A DNA stretch of 64,000 nucleotides from an uncultured Bacteroidales bacterium. GTDB taxonomy: Bacteria > Bacteroidota > Bacteroidia > Bacteroidales > WCHB1-69. The first letter of the stretch is position 1. Each line of letters begins with the position of its first letter. The notes under the pieces are model-generated. The model made no database searches. It was not told the DNA's origin and saw only the letters and a program-made list of their open reading frames with translations. The translations under genes and the position numbers were made by a program. Where the stretch lies: assembly GCA_937949745.1 (NCBI GenBank), contig CALECM010000105.1, positions 91,110-155,109 on the forward strand, written 5' to 3'. Positions 37,561-46,398 of this stretch are shown piece by piece.

Positions 37561-38760
37561 ATGAATAAAGGCAAAGATTTAAAACCACATATCGGTATTT
37601 TCGGGAAAAGGAACAGTGGGAAAAGCTCATTTATTAACGTCCTGGTTAATCAGGAAGTAGCTATCGTTTCGGATACTCCCGGTACCACTACGGATCCCGT
37701 TAAAAAATCCATTGAAATATTCGGCATTGGTCCGGTCATTGTTATCGATACGGCAGGTATCGATGATACCGGTGAACTGGGAGCCCAAAGAATCCGCAAA
37801 ACCATGGAAGTACTCAACACCATAGATAGTGCCGTTCTATTGATTTCCGGAAATTCTTTTGATGATTTCGAGATCGATCTTATTAAAAAGTTCAAAGAGT
37901 TGGATATTCCTTTCTTTATTGTTCATAACAAGCAGGATATACTTCCGCTCGATCAGAACACCAAAATAAAAATAAGGGAAACAACCAACGCGGAAATCGT
38001 GGACTTCAGTACACATAGTCCGGAAAATCTCGACCAGGTCATTACTGTGCTTAAAAATACCGTTCCACCCACAGCCTATCAAAAAACAACCCTTTTCCAA
38101 AACCTCGTCGGTAAAAACGATATAATACTTCTGGTTACACCCATCGATAACGAAGCTCCGGAAGGCAGACTGATTTTGCCTCAGGTAATGGCGATCCGGG
38201 ATATCCTGGACCATCATGCCATCAATATCGTATTGCAGGAAACCGAATTGAAGGAATTTTTGCAAAATTCGGGTATCGTCCCCAAAATGATCGTAACCGA
38301 CAGCCAGGTTTTCGAGAAAGTATCTTCCATTGTCCCGCCTGAAATCCCGCTTACCGGATTCAGTATTCTTTTCGCACGGTTAAAAGGTGATTTCGAAGCT
38401 TACCTGAAAGGAACACCAAAGATCAGCACGCTCAGGGACGGCGACCGGGTGCTGATCATGGAAAGCTGTACCCATCATGTAAATTGCGATGACATCGGAA
38501 GATTTAAAATCCCGAAATTATTGGAAAAATTCACTGGTAAAAAACTCAGTTTTGAAGTGGTAAGCAGTTTTCAGCAAGCCAGTCTGGACATTAAAGAATA
38601 TGCCATGGTGATCCAATGCGGGGGTTGTATGTTCACTCCAAAACAAATTTTTAACCGTCTTAAACCAGCTACGGATAACGGTATTCCCGTTTCCAATTAC
38701 GGCATGGCGATTGCTTATATGCATGGCATTTTTGAACGGGCAACAGAAATTTTTAAATAG
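37561..38760 (+). CDS. hydF: [FeFe]-hydrogenase H-cluster maturation GTPase HydF
   Basis: 399 residues from the ATG at 37561. An N-terminal GTPase domain (GKRNSGKSSFINVL, G3 DTAG, NKQD), a dimerisation domain, and a C-terminal cluster-binding domain with the HydF ligands: the C-T-H motif of ESCTHHVNCDD and the later CGGCMF. HydF is the scaffold that carries and delivers the diiron subcluster to HydA, made with the radical-SAM enzymes HydE and HydG. Neither of these nor a hydrogenase is in the window. Together with PFOR at 48 kb it suggests hydrogen production from pyruvate. Confidence 0.95.
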   Translation: MNKGKDLKPHIGIFGKRNSGKSSFINVLVNQEVAIVSDTPGTTTDPVKKSIEIFGIGPVIVIDTAGIDDTGELGAQRIRKTMEVLNTIDSAVLLISGNSFDDFEIDLIKKFKELDIPFFIVHNKQDILPLDQNTKIKIRETTNAEIVDFSTHSPENLDQVITVLKNTVPPTAYQKTTLFQNLVGKNDIILLVTPIDNEAPEGRLILPQVMAIRDILDHHAINIVLQETELKEFLQNSGIVPKMIVTDSQVFEKVSSIVPPEIPLTGFSILFARLKGDFEAYLKGTPKISTLRDGDRVLIMESCTHHVNCDDIGRFKIPKLLEKFTGKKLSFEVVSSFQQASLDIKEYAMVIQCGGCMFTPKQIFNRLKPATDNGIPVSNYGMAIAYMHGIFERATEIFK

Positions 38761-38806
38761 TCATACGGTTTTCTAAACGGATCATACAGCATCTGAAAAT
38801 AGCATA

Positions 38807-38877
38807 TGTCATCCTGAACGTAGTGAAGGATCTATTTTATAATTAAAGAAGATTCTTCGCTTTAGCTCAGAATGACA
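38807..38877. repeat. Inverted pair of a dispersed intergenic repeat
   Basis: TGTCATCCTGAACGTAGTG (from 38807) and its inverted relative ending at 38877 (reverse complement TGTCATTCTGAGCTAAAGCG) can form a hairpin. Related copies lie at 34.4, 41.44 and 41.72 kb. No ORF is seen in this gap. Confidence 0.7.
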
Positions 38878-38967
38878 AAAAGTTAGCTCCCGCAGGCTCA
38901 AGGCACGGGTATTTTCTGTGCAGATTGCGCGTGAGGAAGCAAAAGAAGAGGCGGAAGAATTGACCGG

Positions 38968-39606
38968 TTATTTCATATAGCCCACCGGATGATTCAGCAT
39001 AAGATACTGTGTCTCCGTCAATTTTAAAGCTTTATGTAATTCCTCTTTCATCATCCATCCACGTGGAACCGTAGCCAGATTATTGGCAGCGCAAAAGAGG
39101 GAAATATTTTGTGATACAATCCCGGCATCCATGGCTCCGTACAATAAATTATCTTCTTTATTATCTCCTCTGAATTTCGATATATCGGCTACTATAATGA
39201 GTATAACCGGCGCTTTGGCGGCGAATTCCTGCTGACTGGCCGCTATTGAACGGAAATCTCCCTTCGCTACCGGTTCGAGGGAATGTTCTTTCGGCATGTA
39301 ACGGTATACGCCTTCCGGAAAGCAAACATAAAGATCTATTTCCTGTGCATTGGTCGCCGTGGGAGAAGTACGTTTTCCCTGATCCTCCCGGTTAATACCC
39401 GCAGCAGCCCAAATCAGGTCGGAAAGATCCTGAAGTGATAAGGATTTATCAGCATATTCACGGGTAGATTGTCTCTTTGATAATGCTTCCATAGTGGATA
39501 AACCCCGTTTCATATCGGGCGTATTTAATTTGATTTTTTCCATATCCTGGGCCATGGCATTAATTCCAAAACTTACCAGGACAAATAATAAAATAATTCT
39601 CTTCAT
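38968..39606 (-). CDS. Secreted nitroreductase (SagB/ThcOx-like)
   Basis: 212 residues with a signal peptide (MKRIILLFVLVSFGINAMAQ). The nitroreductase fold shows the FMN-binding KRQSTREYADKSLSLQDLSDLIWAAAGI, the central ATNAQEIDLYVCFPEGVYRY typical of SagB/ThcOx-type members, and the C-terminal LMLNHPVGYMK. FMN-dependent oxidoreductase; substrate unknown. The signal peptide predicts a periplasmic location, unusual for a flavoenzyme that needs cofactor and reductant outside the cytoplasm. Monocistronic. Confidence 0.88.
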   Translation of the reverse strand: MKRIILLFVLVSFGINAMAQDMEKIKLNTPDMKRGLSTMEALSKRQSTREYADKSLSLQDLSDLIWAAAGINREDQGKRTSPTATNAQEIDLYVCFPEGVYRYMPKEHSLEPVAKGDFRSIAASQQEFAAKAPVILIIVADISKFRGDNKEDNLLYGAMDAGIVSQNISLFCAANNLATVPRGWMMKEELHKALKLTETQYLMLNHPVGYMK

Positions 39607-39642
39607 AATAACTGATTTAATTGATAATAACTTCTATATCCG

Positions 39643-39650
39643 CAAAAATA
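39643..39650 (-). promoter_or_regulatory. -7 element (TATTTTTG, minus strand) for the nitroreductase
   Basis: Minus-strand TATTTTTGC, 37 bp upstream of the ATG at 39606. Confidence 0.5.
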
Positions 39651-39668
39651 GTAAAAGATTTTTTAATG

Positions 39669-39676
39669 TATATTTG
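39669..39676 (+). promoter_or_regulatory. -7 element (TATATTTG) for the GT39 gene
   Basis: TATATTTGC, 19 bp before the TTG at 39695; back to back with the nitroreductase promoter. Confidence 0.5.
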
Positions 39677-39694
39677 CATGCAAATTAATAAAAC

Positions 39695-41398
39695 TTGTCA
39701 TTGGTACCCAAGCGCAGACTTTTTCCTAATTTAACTCCCGGCAACCTATTTATGATACTACTGGCCATTTGGGCAGTCTGGAAGATTTTGCAAAGCTGTT
39801 TTACGGAAATACTGGCTGACGAAGCCTACTATGCGATGTATGCGAAGTATCTCGACTGGGGTTATTTCGACCATCCTCCCATGGTAGCCCTTTTTATTAA
39901 ACTGGGATCTTTTATCAGGGGAGAACTGGGAACACGGCTTTTTGCGGTCATTGCCCAAATCATAGAATTGGTGTTATTATGGAAAATTATTGACGAGCCC
40001 CATCCCTCAAAAGGCAAAGTTTTGTTATTCTTTGGGATCGCGGCCTCCGTGGTCATGTTCCAGGTTTACGGATTTGTCATAACACCGGATGCTCCCCTCC
40101 TTTTCTTTACCACACTTTTCCTGTTCTTATACAAGAAATTCTTGCAAAAACAAAACATAACCCTTACAGTGGCTTTGGGAGTGGCTATGGCCGGAATGAT
40201 CTATTCCAAATACCATGCTTTACTGGTGATTACGCTTGTCGTCGTTTCGAATCCTAGGTTACTGACCAACTGGCGGTTATACGTTTCGGGAATGATCACG
40301 CTGCTTTTGCTCATTCCGCATATCCACTGGCAGGTTGTCCATGATTTTCCATCATTTTCCTATCACATGATCGACCGGTCGGACGGATTCAGGTTTTTTT
40401 ACCTGATCGAATTCTGGCTCAACCAGCTTGTGGTTTTCAATCCTGTGATGTTTGTGCTTTCCATTTTCATATTATTCAAATATAAACCTGAGGATCTCTT
40501 TGAAAGATCACTTTATCTTATCACGGGTGGTTTTATCGTTTTCTTTTTCCTGACGGCTTTCCGCGGACATGTGGAGCCACACTGGACCATTACCGCCTGT
40601 TTACCCATGATTATCCTGCTTTACAAATACTGTGTCCGGAATATCAAAATCCGTAAAATAACTTACCGTTTCATTTTCCCTGTCATTGCCATACTTTTAG
40701 TATTGAGTACCGAACTAATATTCAATTTTTCACCTTTGAATTTCGGATTTCACGGAAACCGTCAATTCGCCGCCGGACTCTCGGAAATTGTTCAGGAGAA
40801 GCCGCTTCTATTCCAAAACAGCTATCAGAAAGCTTCTCTCTACACCTATTATTCGGGCAAACCGGCCTTATCACTTAACAACAGCGGCTACAGGCAAAAC
40901 CAGTATGATATCTGGAATTTCGACGAATCTCTTTACCGGCAGCCGGTAATATTGGTGACCGGAAGTAGCGATACCTTGAGCCGTGCATACAATATTGGAA
41001 AAGATACGTACTGGCTTCATGATATTCAAAGCTTTATGCCTGTTTCCAGGATTAAGATCGATTTTAATTTACCGGACAAAATTTTCCAGGAAGGAGAAAA
41101 GATAACCATACCCGTTACGGTCACTAACCCTTATCCTTTTGAAATAGATTTTCAACATCCTGAGTTGCCTTTAGCGTTCAATGCTTCCCTGGCAAAGAGA
41201 AAAAAAAGATGGCGGATATGGGCTTCCCCTTCTGAAAAAATCGGTATTCTGCAACCCGGCGCCGGTAAAATTTTGGATATTACTTTCGTCATGAAGGGGA
41301 ATGGAGAAAAAGAGTTCCAGGCAGGAATAGGATTGGCAACCCCATACAGTTATCCGGCATTCAACAGTAAATTCCAGGAAATTAAAATGGAAGATTAA
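39695..41398 (+). CDS. GT39-type membrane glycosyltransferase
   Basis: 567 residues with about eleven membrane helices in the first ~350 residues and a soluble C-terminal part. The first external loop has the catalytic-type motif ADEAYYAMYAKYLDWGYFDHPPM, characteristic of the PMT/ArnT/GT39 clan that transfers sugars from polyprenyl-phosphate donors to lipid or protein acceptors. The start is uncertain: TTG at 39695 is well placed after the promoter; an ATG at 39752 would remove 19 residues but still keeps the first helix. The acceptor cannot be predicted; protein O-glycosylation and lipid A modification are both possible. Confidence 0.85.
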   Translation: MSLVPKRRLFPNLTPGNLFMILLAIWAVWKILQSCFTEILADEAYYAMYAKYLDWGYFDHPPMVALFIKLGSFIRGELGTRLFAVIAQIIELVLLWKIIDEPHPSKGKVLLFFGIAASVVMFQVYGFVITPDAPLLFFTTLFLFLYKKFLQKQNITLTVALGVAMAGMIYSKYHALLVITLVVVSNPRLLTNWRLYVSGMITLLLLIPHIHWQVVHDFPSFSYHMIDRSDGFRFFYLIEFWLNQLVVFNPVMFVLSIFILFKYKPEDLFERSLYLITGGFIVFFFLTAFRGHVEPHWTITACLPMIILLYKYCVRNIKIRKITYRFIFPVIAILLVLSTELIFNFSPLNFGFHGNRQFAAGLSEIVQEKPLLFQNSYQKASLYTYYSGKPALSLNNSGYRQNQYDIWNFDESLYRQPVILVTGSSDTLSRAYNIGKDTYWLHDIQSFMPVSRIKIDFNLPDKIFQEGEKITIPVTVTNPYPFEIDFQHPELPLAFNASLAKRKKRWRIWASPSEKIGILQPGAGKILDITFVMKGNGEKEFQAGIGLATPYSYPAFNSKFQEIKMED

Positions 41399-41444
41399 AA
41401 TGCCCGCACCCTTCAAACCCGGAAAGTAGTACTTATATCATTTA

Positions 41445-41508
41445 TTCGCTGTAGCTCAGGATGACAGCAAGAGGAAGTTTATGCCTCGTTGGCTGAGCTC
41501 CGTCGAAG
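41445..41508 (+). repeat. 64-bp direct repeat, copy 1
   Basis: Matches 41725-41788 at 60 of 64 positions; its first ~22 bp belong to the dispersed repeat family. Confidence 0.9.
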
Positions 41509-41724
41509 GCGTGAAAACTGTAAATGTTTGACGAGCATAGCGAGGAGTTGTTACAGTTTAGCCAAAGGTTCTTAGATTTTTAGCAGGAAAATTGAGCGGT
41601 TCCTGCACTTTCTTTGCTATCTTTCTTTGTGCAAGCAAAGAAAGTAGGTAATAGGAAAGTTTCCGGTAATAATATATACTATACGACAGGTATAGGGACT
41701 TTCAAGCGCTTCTCTTTAAGATCC

Positions 41725-41788
41725 TTCGCTGTAATTCAGTATGACAGCATGAGGAAGTTTATGCCTCGTTGGCTGAGCTCCGTCGAAG
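41725..41788 (+). repeat. 64-bp direct repeat, copy 2
   Basis: Second copy, exactly 280 bp downstream of copy 1; preceded by AGATCC, completing a full family unit. Confidence 0.9.
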
Positions 41789-41880
41789 CCAACGGATAGA
41801 TAGCCGCTTTAAATTTTAATGCGTAAAAAATCAGGATTCTTTGGCGTCCCCTTCGATGAACTCAGGGTACGACAATCGGA

Positions 41881-42456
41881 TTACATTCTTATCTTCTTTA
41901 CTATCCCTTCTTCAAACCGGTACTTTTCTCCGCTTTCAGGACAAAAAGCATCACCTCCTTCATTAAAGAAAAGTTTATATCCACGTTCGCTCATCCAACC
42001 GGTTTGCCGGGCAGGGTTTCCCAAAACCAAAGCATAATCGGGAACATCTTTGGTCACGACGGCACCCGCTCCGATAAAAGCATATTTCCCGATTCGGTTG
42101 CCACAAATTATCGTAGCATTGGCTCCTATAGTCGCGCCATAGCCGACATGAGTTTCAAGATATTCGGTTTTTCTGGATACGGCACTTCTCGGATTGATTA
42201 CATTGGTAAATACCATAGAAGGACCAAGAAATACTTCGTCTTCACAGATCACACCCGTATAAACGGAAACATTATTCTGGACTTTTACATTATTCCCCAA
42301 CACCACACCCGGCGAAACGACTACATTTTGCCCGATATTGCAATTCTTACCGATCCGGCAATCTGACATGATATGGGAAAAATGCCAGATTTTGGTTCCG
42401 TCACCTATTTCATTGTTTTCATCAATAACTGCGGTAGGATGTGCGTAATAAGACAT
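41881..42456 (-). CDS. wbpD: WbpD-like sugar N-acetyltransferase (left-handed beta-helix)
   Basis: 191 residues built of hexapeptide repeats ([29 protein letters not shown] and on). It matches the WbpD/WlbB group that acetylates the 3-amino group of UDP-2-acetamido-3-amino-2,3-dideoxyglucuronate using acetyl-CoA. It starts 2 bp after the stop of the DegT-type aminotransferase, the enzyme that makes that amine, so the pair catalyses consecutive steps. The product, a diacetylated aminouronic acid, is a component of O-antigen and, in P. gingivalis, of the A-LPS that anchors T9SS cargo. Confidence 0.85.
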   Translation of the reverse strand: MSYYAHPTAVIDENNEIGDGTKIWHFSHIMSDCRIGKNCNIGQNVVVSPGVVLGNNVKVQNNVSVYTGVICEDEVFLGPSMVFTNVINPRSAVSRKTEYLETHVGYGATIGANATIICGNRIGKYAFIGAGAVVTKDVPDYALVLGNPARQTGWMSERGYKLFFNEGGDAFCPESGEKYRFEEGIVKKIRM

Positions 42457-42457
42457 T

Positions 42458-43588
42458 TTATATAAGTTTTAAAAATTGGCTGGTGATATAATCGAGTTGA
42501 TCCAGGGATAATTCGGTATGCATAGGTAACGAAATAACCCGGTCGCACAGCATCTCCGCAACCGGAAAATCACCACGTTTTTTGCCAAGGTATTCAAAAG
42601 CTTTCTGTAAATGCAAAGGTACCGGATAATAAATCATCACCGGGATACCGGCTTCCTTCATCCCTTCTGTCAACCCGATTCTGTCCACATTATTCAGTTT
42701 TACCGTATACTGGTGGAAAACATGACTGCTGTATGGGGATATAACCGGAGTTTCTATATTGGAATGACCTTTAAAAGCTTTATCGTAACAGGCTGCCGCC
42801 TGTTGCCTCGCCGCATTATATTGGTCTAGGTATTGTAATTTCACATCCAAAACGGCTGCCTGAATGGTATCAAGGCGGGAATTTACACCGATCATTTCGT
42901 GGTAATACCGGGTAAACATGCCGTGATTCGCAATACCGCGCATTTTATGCGCCAGTTTTTCATCACGGGTAAAAACAGCACCGCCGTCACCATAACAACC
43001 TAAATTTTTGGATGGGAAAAAAGAAGTACACCCGATATCTCCGAGTGTCCCCGCTTTCCTGGTTTTTCCCGACGAATCCGTATATTCGGAACCGATGGAC
43101 TGACAGGCATCCTCGATCACATAGAGATTGTAATCCGTAGCGATACTGACAATTTCTTCCATATCGCAACATTGCCCGAAAAGATGTACCGGAAGGATAA
43201 CTTTAGATTTTGGCGTGATCGCCTTTTCTATCTTCGTAACATCCATATTGAAAGTATCGTACCGGCAATCCACAAAAACCGGTACCAGACCGAGCAGGGC
43301 AATTACTTCGGCCGTGGCAATGAAAGTAAAAGGCGTCGTAATCACCTCGTCTCCCGGTTCCAAATCCAGTGCCATGAGAGCGATCTGCAAAGCATCGGTA
43401 CCGTTACCACACGGGATCACATGTTCTATACCAAGATATTTTTCCAGATTAGACTGGAAATTTTTGACAAAAGTTCCGTTAATAAAGGCTGTGGAATCAA
43501 ATACGGCATCCAGCTTCCTGTCGATCTCTGGTTTGATTTTCAGGTACTGGCTTTTCAGGTCTACCATTTGTATAGGTTTCATCGGCAT
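42458..43588 (-). CDS. wbpE: DegT/DnrJ aminotransferase, WbpE/PorR-like
   Basis: 376 residues from the ATG at 43588 (43582 is an alternative; the frame runs on to 43636 through the promoter). PLP-dependent sugar aminotransferase: [41 protein letters not shown] and the Schiff-base lysine in [16 protein letters not shown]. Closest in style to WbpE, which aminates the 3-keto group of UDP-2-acetamido-3-keto-glucuronate with glutamate; P. gingivalis PorR belongs to this group and is needed for A-LPS and cargo attachment. Two-gene operon with wbpD. The dehydrogenase and epimerase steps are not nearby. Confidence 0.87.
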   Translation of the reverse strand: MPMKPIQMVDLKSQYLKIKPEIDRKLDAVFDSTAFINGTFVKNFQSNLEKYLGIEHVIPCGNGTDALQIALMALDLEPGDEVITTPFTFIATAEVIALLGLVPVFVDCRYDTFNMDVTKIEKAITPKSKVILPVHLFGQCCDMEEIVSIATDYNLYVIEDACQSIGSEYTDSSGKTRKAGTLGDIGCTSFFPSKNLGCYGDGGAVFTRDEKLAHKMRGIANHGMFTRYYHEMIGVNSRLDTIQAAVLDVKLQYLDQYNAARQQAAACYDKAFKGHSNIETPVISPYSSHVFHQYTVKLNNVDRIGLTEGMKEAGIPVMIYYPVPLHLQKAFEYLGKKRGDFPVAEMLCDRVISLPMHTELSLDQLDYITSQFLKLI

Positions 43589-43601
43589 GGTTTTATTAGG
43601 A

Positions 43602-43609
43602 CAAAAATA
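43602..43609 (-). promoter_or_regulatory. -7 element (TATTTTTG, minus strand) for wbpE-wbpD
   Basis: Minus-strand TATTTTTG about 14 bp before the ATG at 43588, so the 5' leader is very short. Confidence 0.5.
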
Positions 43610-43620
43610 GTAAAAAAACG

Positions 43621-43628
43621 TATCTTTG
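43621..43628 (+). promoter_or_regulatory. -7 element (TATCTTTG) for lpxH
   Basis: TATCTTTGCC, 19 bp before the lpxH ATG; it lies only 11 bp from the opposing wbpE promoter element, so the two promoters overlap. Confidence 0.6.
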
Positions 43629-43646
43629 CCGTTCAATTGAATATAT

Positions 43647-44453
43647 ATGGCACCGCTCTTCCAGAATCCCGTTGTTATCGAAGGGACACTTTATATTGCG
43701 TCTGATTTCCATTTCGGCTCTCCTGACAGGGAATCCAGCAAAGAGCGGGAGAAACGGGTGATCCGATGGCTGGATATGATCAGCCGGGATGCTACTCACC
43801 TGATCTTACTCGGCGATATTTTTGATTTCTGGTTCGAGTACAAATATGTGGTTCCACGTGGTTATTTCAATTTTCTGGCTAAATTAAACCAATTAAAAGA
43901 AAAGAATATTGAGATTTACTATTTTACGGGTAATCATGATATGTGGGTGAAAGATTATTTTAGACAGGAACTGGGAATCCGGATCTTTACCTGTCAGCAG
44001 CCATTCCTGATTAACGGGAAAAAATGCCTTTTAGCCCACGGCGACGGACTGGGACCAAAAGATAAGGGATATAAATTGATTAAAAAACTATTCGCCTTTA
44101 AGCCACATATAAAAATTTACGGGAGCCTCCATCCACAGCACGCTTTCGGATTAGCCCATTTTTTATCAAGAAAAAGCAGGGCCATGAAACCCGGGATTGA
44201 AGAATCTTATATGGGAGATGATAAAGAAATGCTGGTCCAATACGCACTTTCCGTATTACAAAATGAAGAGATCGATTATTTTATTTACGGACACCGCCAT
44301 TTACCGATCGAAAAAAAACTGGATGAGCATGCTTATTATATCAATACGGGAGATTGGCTGATCCACAATTCTTATGTACGTTTCGGAAAGGATCAGTTGG
44401 AATTATTGGAATATCATTCTGATTATCAAAAAAATGAAGAACACGATCTTTAA
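43647..44453 (+). CDS. lpxH: UDP-2,3-diacylglucosamine diphosphatase (LpxH-like)
   Basis: 268 residues. Calcineurin-like metallophosphoesterase motifs in order: SDFHFGS (metal D and H), LGDIFDFWFEY, TGNHDMW, LAHGDGLG and YGHRHLP. The DFWFEY form and the C-terminal ending YINTGDWLIHNSYV identify the LpxH group, which hydrolyses UDP-2,3-diacylglucosamine to lipid X in lipid A synthesis. Bacteroidetes members are about 20-30 residues longer than the E. coli enzyme, as here. Ends in a clear terminator. Confidence 0.9.
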   Translation: MAPLFQNPVVIEGTLYIASDFHFGSPDRESSKEREKRVIRWLDMISRDATHLILLGDIFDFWFEYKYVVPRGYFNFLAKLNQLKEKNIEIYYFTGNHDMWVKDYFRQELGIRIFTCQQPFLINGKKCLLAHGDGLGPKDKGYKLIKKLFAFKPHIKIYGSLHPQHAFGLAHFLSRKSRAMKPGIEESYMGDDKEMLVQYALSVLQNEEIDYFIYGHRHLPIEKKLDEHAYYINTGDWLIHNSYVRFGKDQLELLEYHSDYQKNEEHDL

Positions 44454-44460
44454 AGGGAAT

Positions 44461-44480
44461 CTCCGGAACCGGAGGTTTTT
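44461..44480 (+). terminator. Intrinsic terminator after lpxH
   Basis: Stem CTCCGG (44461-44466) / CCGGAG (44469-44474), loop AA, then GTTTTT. Confidence 0.8.
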
Positions 44481-44578
44481 GTATAATGGCGGATACTCAT
44501 TTTTCCCGGAGGATTAATATGGACCTTATTTAAAAACAAATCCAATTTAAGCTTGTTAATTTACTATTGAAATATACT

Positions 44579-45469
44579 ATGGACGCATCGAAACATAAAG
44601 CCGGTTTTGTCAATATTATCGGAAATCCCAATGTAGGGAAAAGCACTCTCATGAACGCGTTGGTCGGGGAAGAATTATCGATTACCACGCCCAAAGCGCA
44701 AACCACCCGGCACAGGATCAAAGGGATCGTGAACGGGGAGGATTATCAGATCGTTTATTCCGATTTACCGGGAATCCTTACTCCTGCTTATAAAATGCAG
44801 GAAATGATGATGCGTTTTGTTAACGAATCCCTTAAAGACGCGGATGTTATTCTCTATATGGTTGAAGTAGGCGAAACCAGGTACGATGAGGTGATCATCG
44901 AAAAACTGAATAAGATTGCTCTCCCTGTGATCCTGGTGATCAACAAAGTGGATAAATCCACACAGGAAACACTGGCCGCTACCGAATCACACTGGAACAC
45001 GCTTTTGCCCAAAGCGGAAATGATCTATATCTCGGCCCTCAATCAACTCAATTTAGGTCTTCTTTTACAAAAAATAGTAGAAAAACTACCTTATTCCCCA
45101 CCCTATTTCCCGAAAGATGAACTGACCGACAGGCCCGTAAGGTTTTTTGTATCGGAATTAATACGGGAAAAAATATTACTTCAGTTTAAAAAAGAACTTC
45201 CATATAGTGTGGAAGTAATTGTGGAAAGTTTCAAGGAAGAGGAGAGTATTATCCGCATCGGAGCCATCCTTTATGTGGAACGTGATTCCCAAAAAGCCAT
45301 TTTATTGGGACACCAGGGAAAAGCGATTAAAAAGCTGGGAACCGAATCGCGTCAGGCTATAGAAGCTTTCCTGGGGAAGCACGTTTACCTGGATTTATCC
45401 ATCAAAGTATTGAAAGATTGGAGGAACAAAGACAATTTCATGAAGCAATTCGGTTACTATGAAAAATAA
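44579..45469 (+). CDS. era: GTPase Era
   Basis: 296 residues from the ATG at 44579 (a TTG 12 bp upstream gives the longer frame). G1 GNPNVGKST, G2 TTPKAQTTRHRIKG, G3 SDLPG, G4 NKVD, and a C-terminal KH domain (ILLGHQGKAIKKLGTESRQ). Era binds the 3' end of 16S rRNA and helps 30S subunit maturation. The CDF transporter gene begins inside its last codons (11-bp overlap), which implies translational coupling. Confidence 0.96.
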   Translation: MDASKHKAGFVNIIGNPNVGKSTLMNALVGEELSITTPKAQTTRHRIKGIVNGEDYQIVYSDLPGILTPAYKMQEMMMRFVNESLKDADVILYMVEVGETRYDEVIIEKLNKIALPVILVINKVDKSTQETLAATESHWNTLLPKAEMIYISALNQLNLGLLLQKIVEKLPYSPPYFPKDELTDRPVRFFVSELIREKILLQFKKELPYSVEVIVESFKEEESIIRIGAILYVERDSQKAILLGHQGKAIKKLGTESRQAIEAFLGKHVYLDLSIKVLKDWRNKDNFMKQFGYYEK

Positions 45470-46394
45470 AAAGCATGATCATGACCATGGACATTCCCAT
45501 GACCATATTCACAGCCACAATCATTCGGGAAGCAAAAATATTGCGGTCGCTTTTTTCCTGAACCTCTCTTTCACCGTTATTGAAGTTATCGGCGGATTGT
45601 TAACCAATAGCGTCGCCATTCTTTCGGATGCCGTCCATGATCTGGGAGACTCTTTCTCGCTGGCCTTATCATGGTATTTCGAAAAGATTGCCAAACGTTC
45701 CCCTACGAAGAAATATACTTACGGATATAAGAGATTCTCCTTAATGGGCGCTATGATCAATTCAACCGTCCTTTTGGTCGGTTCCACCATCGTGATCGTG
45801 GAAAGTTGTAAAAGGATTTTTAATCCGCAGGAGGTCCATGCGGAAGGAATGTTACTTCTTGCCGTTTTGGGCGTGGTAATCAACGGTATCGCCGTTCTCC
45901 GCACCCGCAAAGGCGCCGGAGTGAACGAACGTGTGGTATCGCTCCATTTACTGGAAGATGTATTGGGCTGGGCTGCTGTACTCGTCGTCAGTATTGTCAT
46001 GATCTTCGTAGATGTGCCGGTCCTTGACCCGCTATTGTCTATCGGAATCTCCCTTTTCGTACTTTACAACGTATACCGTAATTTAAAAACCACCTTTAAT
46101 GTTATGTTGCAGGGTGTTCCGGCCGATATCGATATGGAAACGCTTACGGAAAAATTAACTTATGTCCATGATGTGAAAGCTGTTCATGACCTGCATGTAT
46201 GGAGCCTTGACAGTCAGTACAATATTGCCAGCCTCCATGCCGTCATCGACAAACAGGATATGTCTCCGGAAAAATTATTGGAAATCAAACTGGAAATTAA
46301 AGCATTCATGAAAGAGGAAGGTATTGAACATACCACCGTGGAATTTGAAGCTCCCGGAGAAGAATGTATAACCAATTGCCAGGAACAAATTTAG
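45459..46394 (+). CDS. CDF-family metal cation exporter
   Basis: 311 residues with a histidine-rich N-terminus (about 11 His in residues 4-24, HDHDHGHSHDHIHSHNH), six membrane helices and the zinc-site motif HDLGDSFSLALSW in TM2 (the H and D of HxxxD) and LHLLEDVLGW in TM5. The soluble C-terminal domain (VHDLHVWSLDSQYNIASLHAVI) is typical of CzcD/ZitB. It exports Zn2+ or similar ions from the cytoplasm in exchange for protons. Overlaps era by 11 bp and is followed after 4 bp by the GapN-like gene. Confidence 0.93.
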   Translation: MKNKKHDHDHGHSHDHIHSHNHSGSKNIAVAFFLNLSFTVIEVIGGLLTNSVAILSDAVHDLGDSFSLALSWYFEKIAKRSPTKKYTYGYKRFSLMGAMINSTVLLVGSTIVIVESCKRIFNPQEVHAEGMLLLAVLGVVINGIAVLRTRKGAGVNERVVSLHLLEDVLGWAAVLVVSIVMIFVDVPVLDPLLSIGISLFVLYNVYRNLKTTFNVMLQGVPADIDMETLTEKLTYVHDVKAVHDLHVWSLDSQYNIASLHAVIDKQDMSPEKLLEIKLEIKAFMKEEGIEHTTVEFEAPGEECITNCQEQI

Positions 46395-46398
46395 TGAT

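Larger units (their letters stand above)
41399..41880. other. Repeat-rich noncoding region
   Basis: 482 bp between convergent genes with no credible gene. It holds two copies of a 64-bp direct repeat (41445-41508 and 41725-41788), two members of the dispersed TGTCATNCTGA family, and a 12-bp-arm hairpin (41607-41618 / 41634-41645, ACTTTCTTTGCT). CCTTCGA-type motifs recur up to the end of wbpD. Confidence 0.8.

Noticed and set aside
41399..41880. CRISPR array
   Set aside because: Only two repeat copies at 280-bp spacing, no regular spacers and no cas genes in the window.
43172..43705. 177-residue + strand frame over wbpE
   Set aside because: Antisense shadow that would also cover both divergent promoters.
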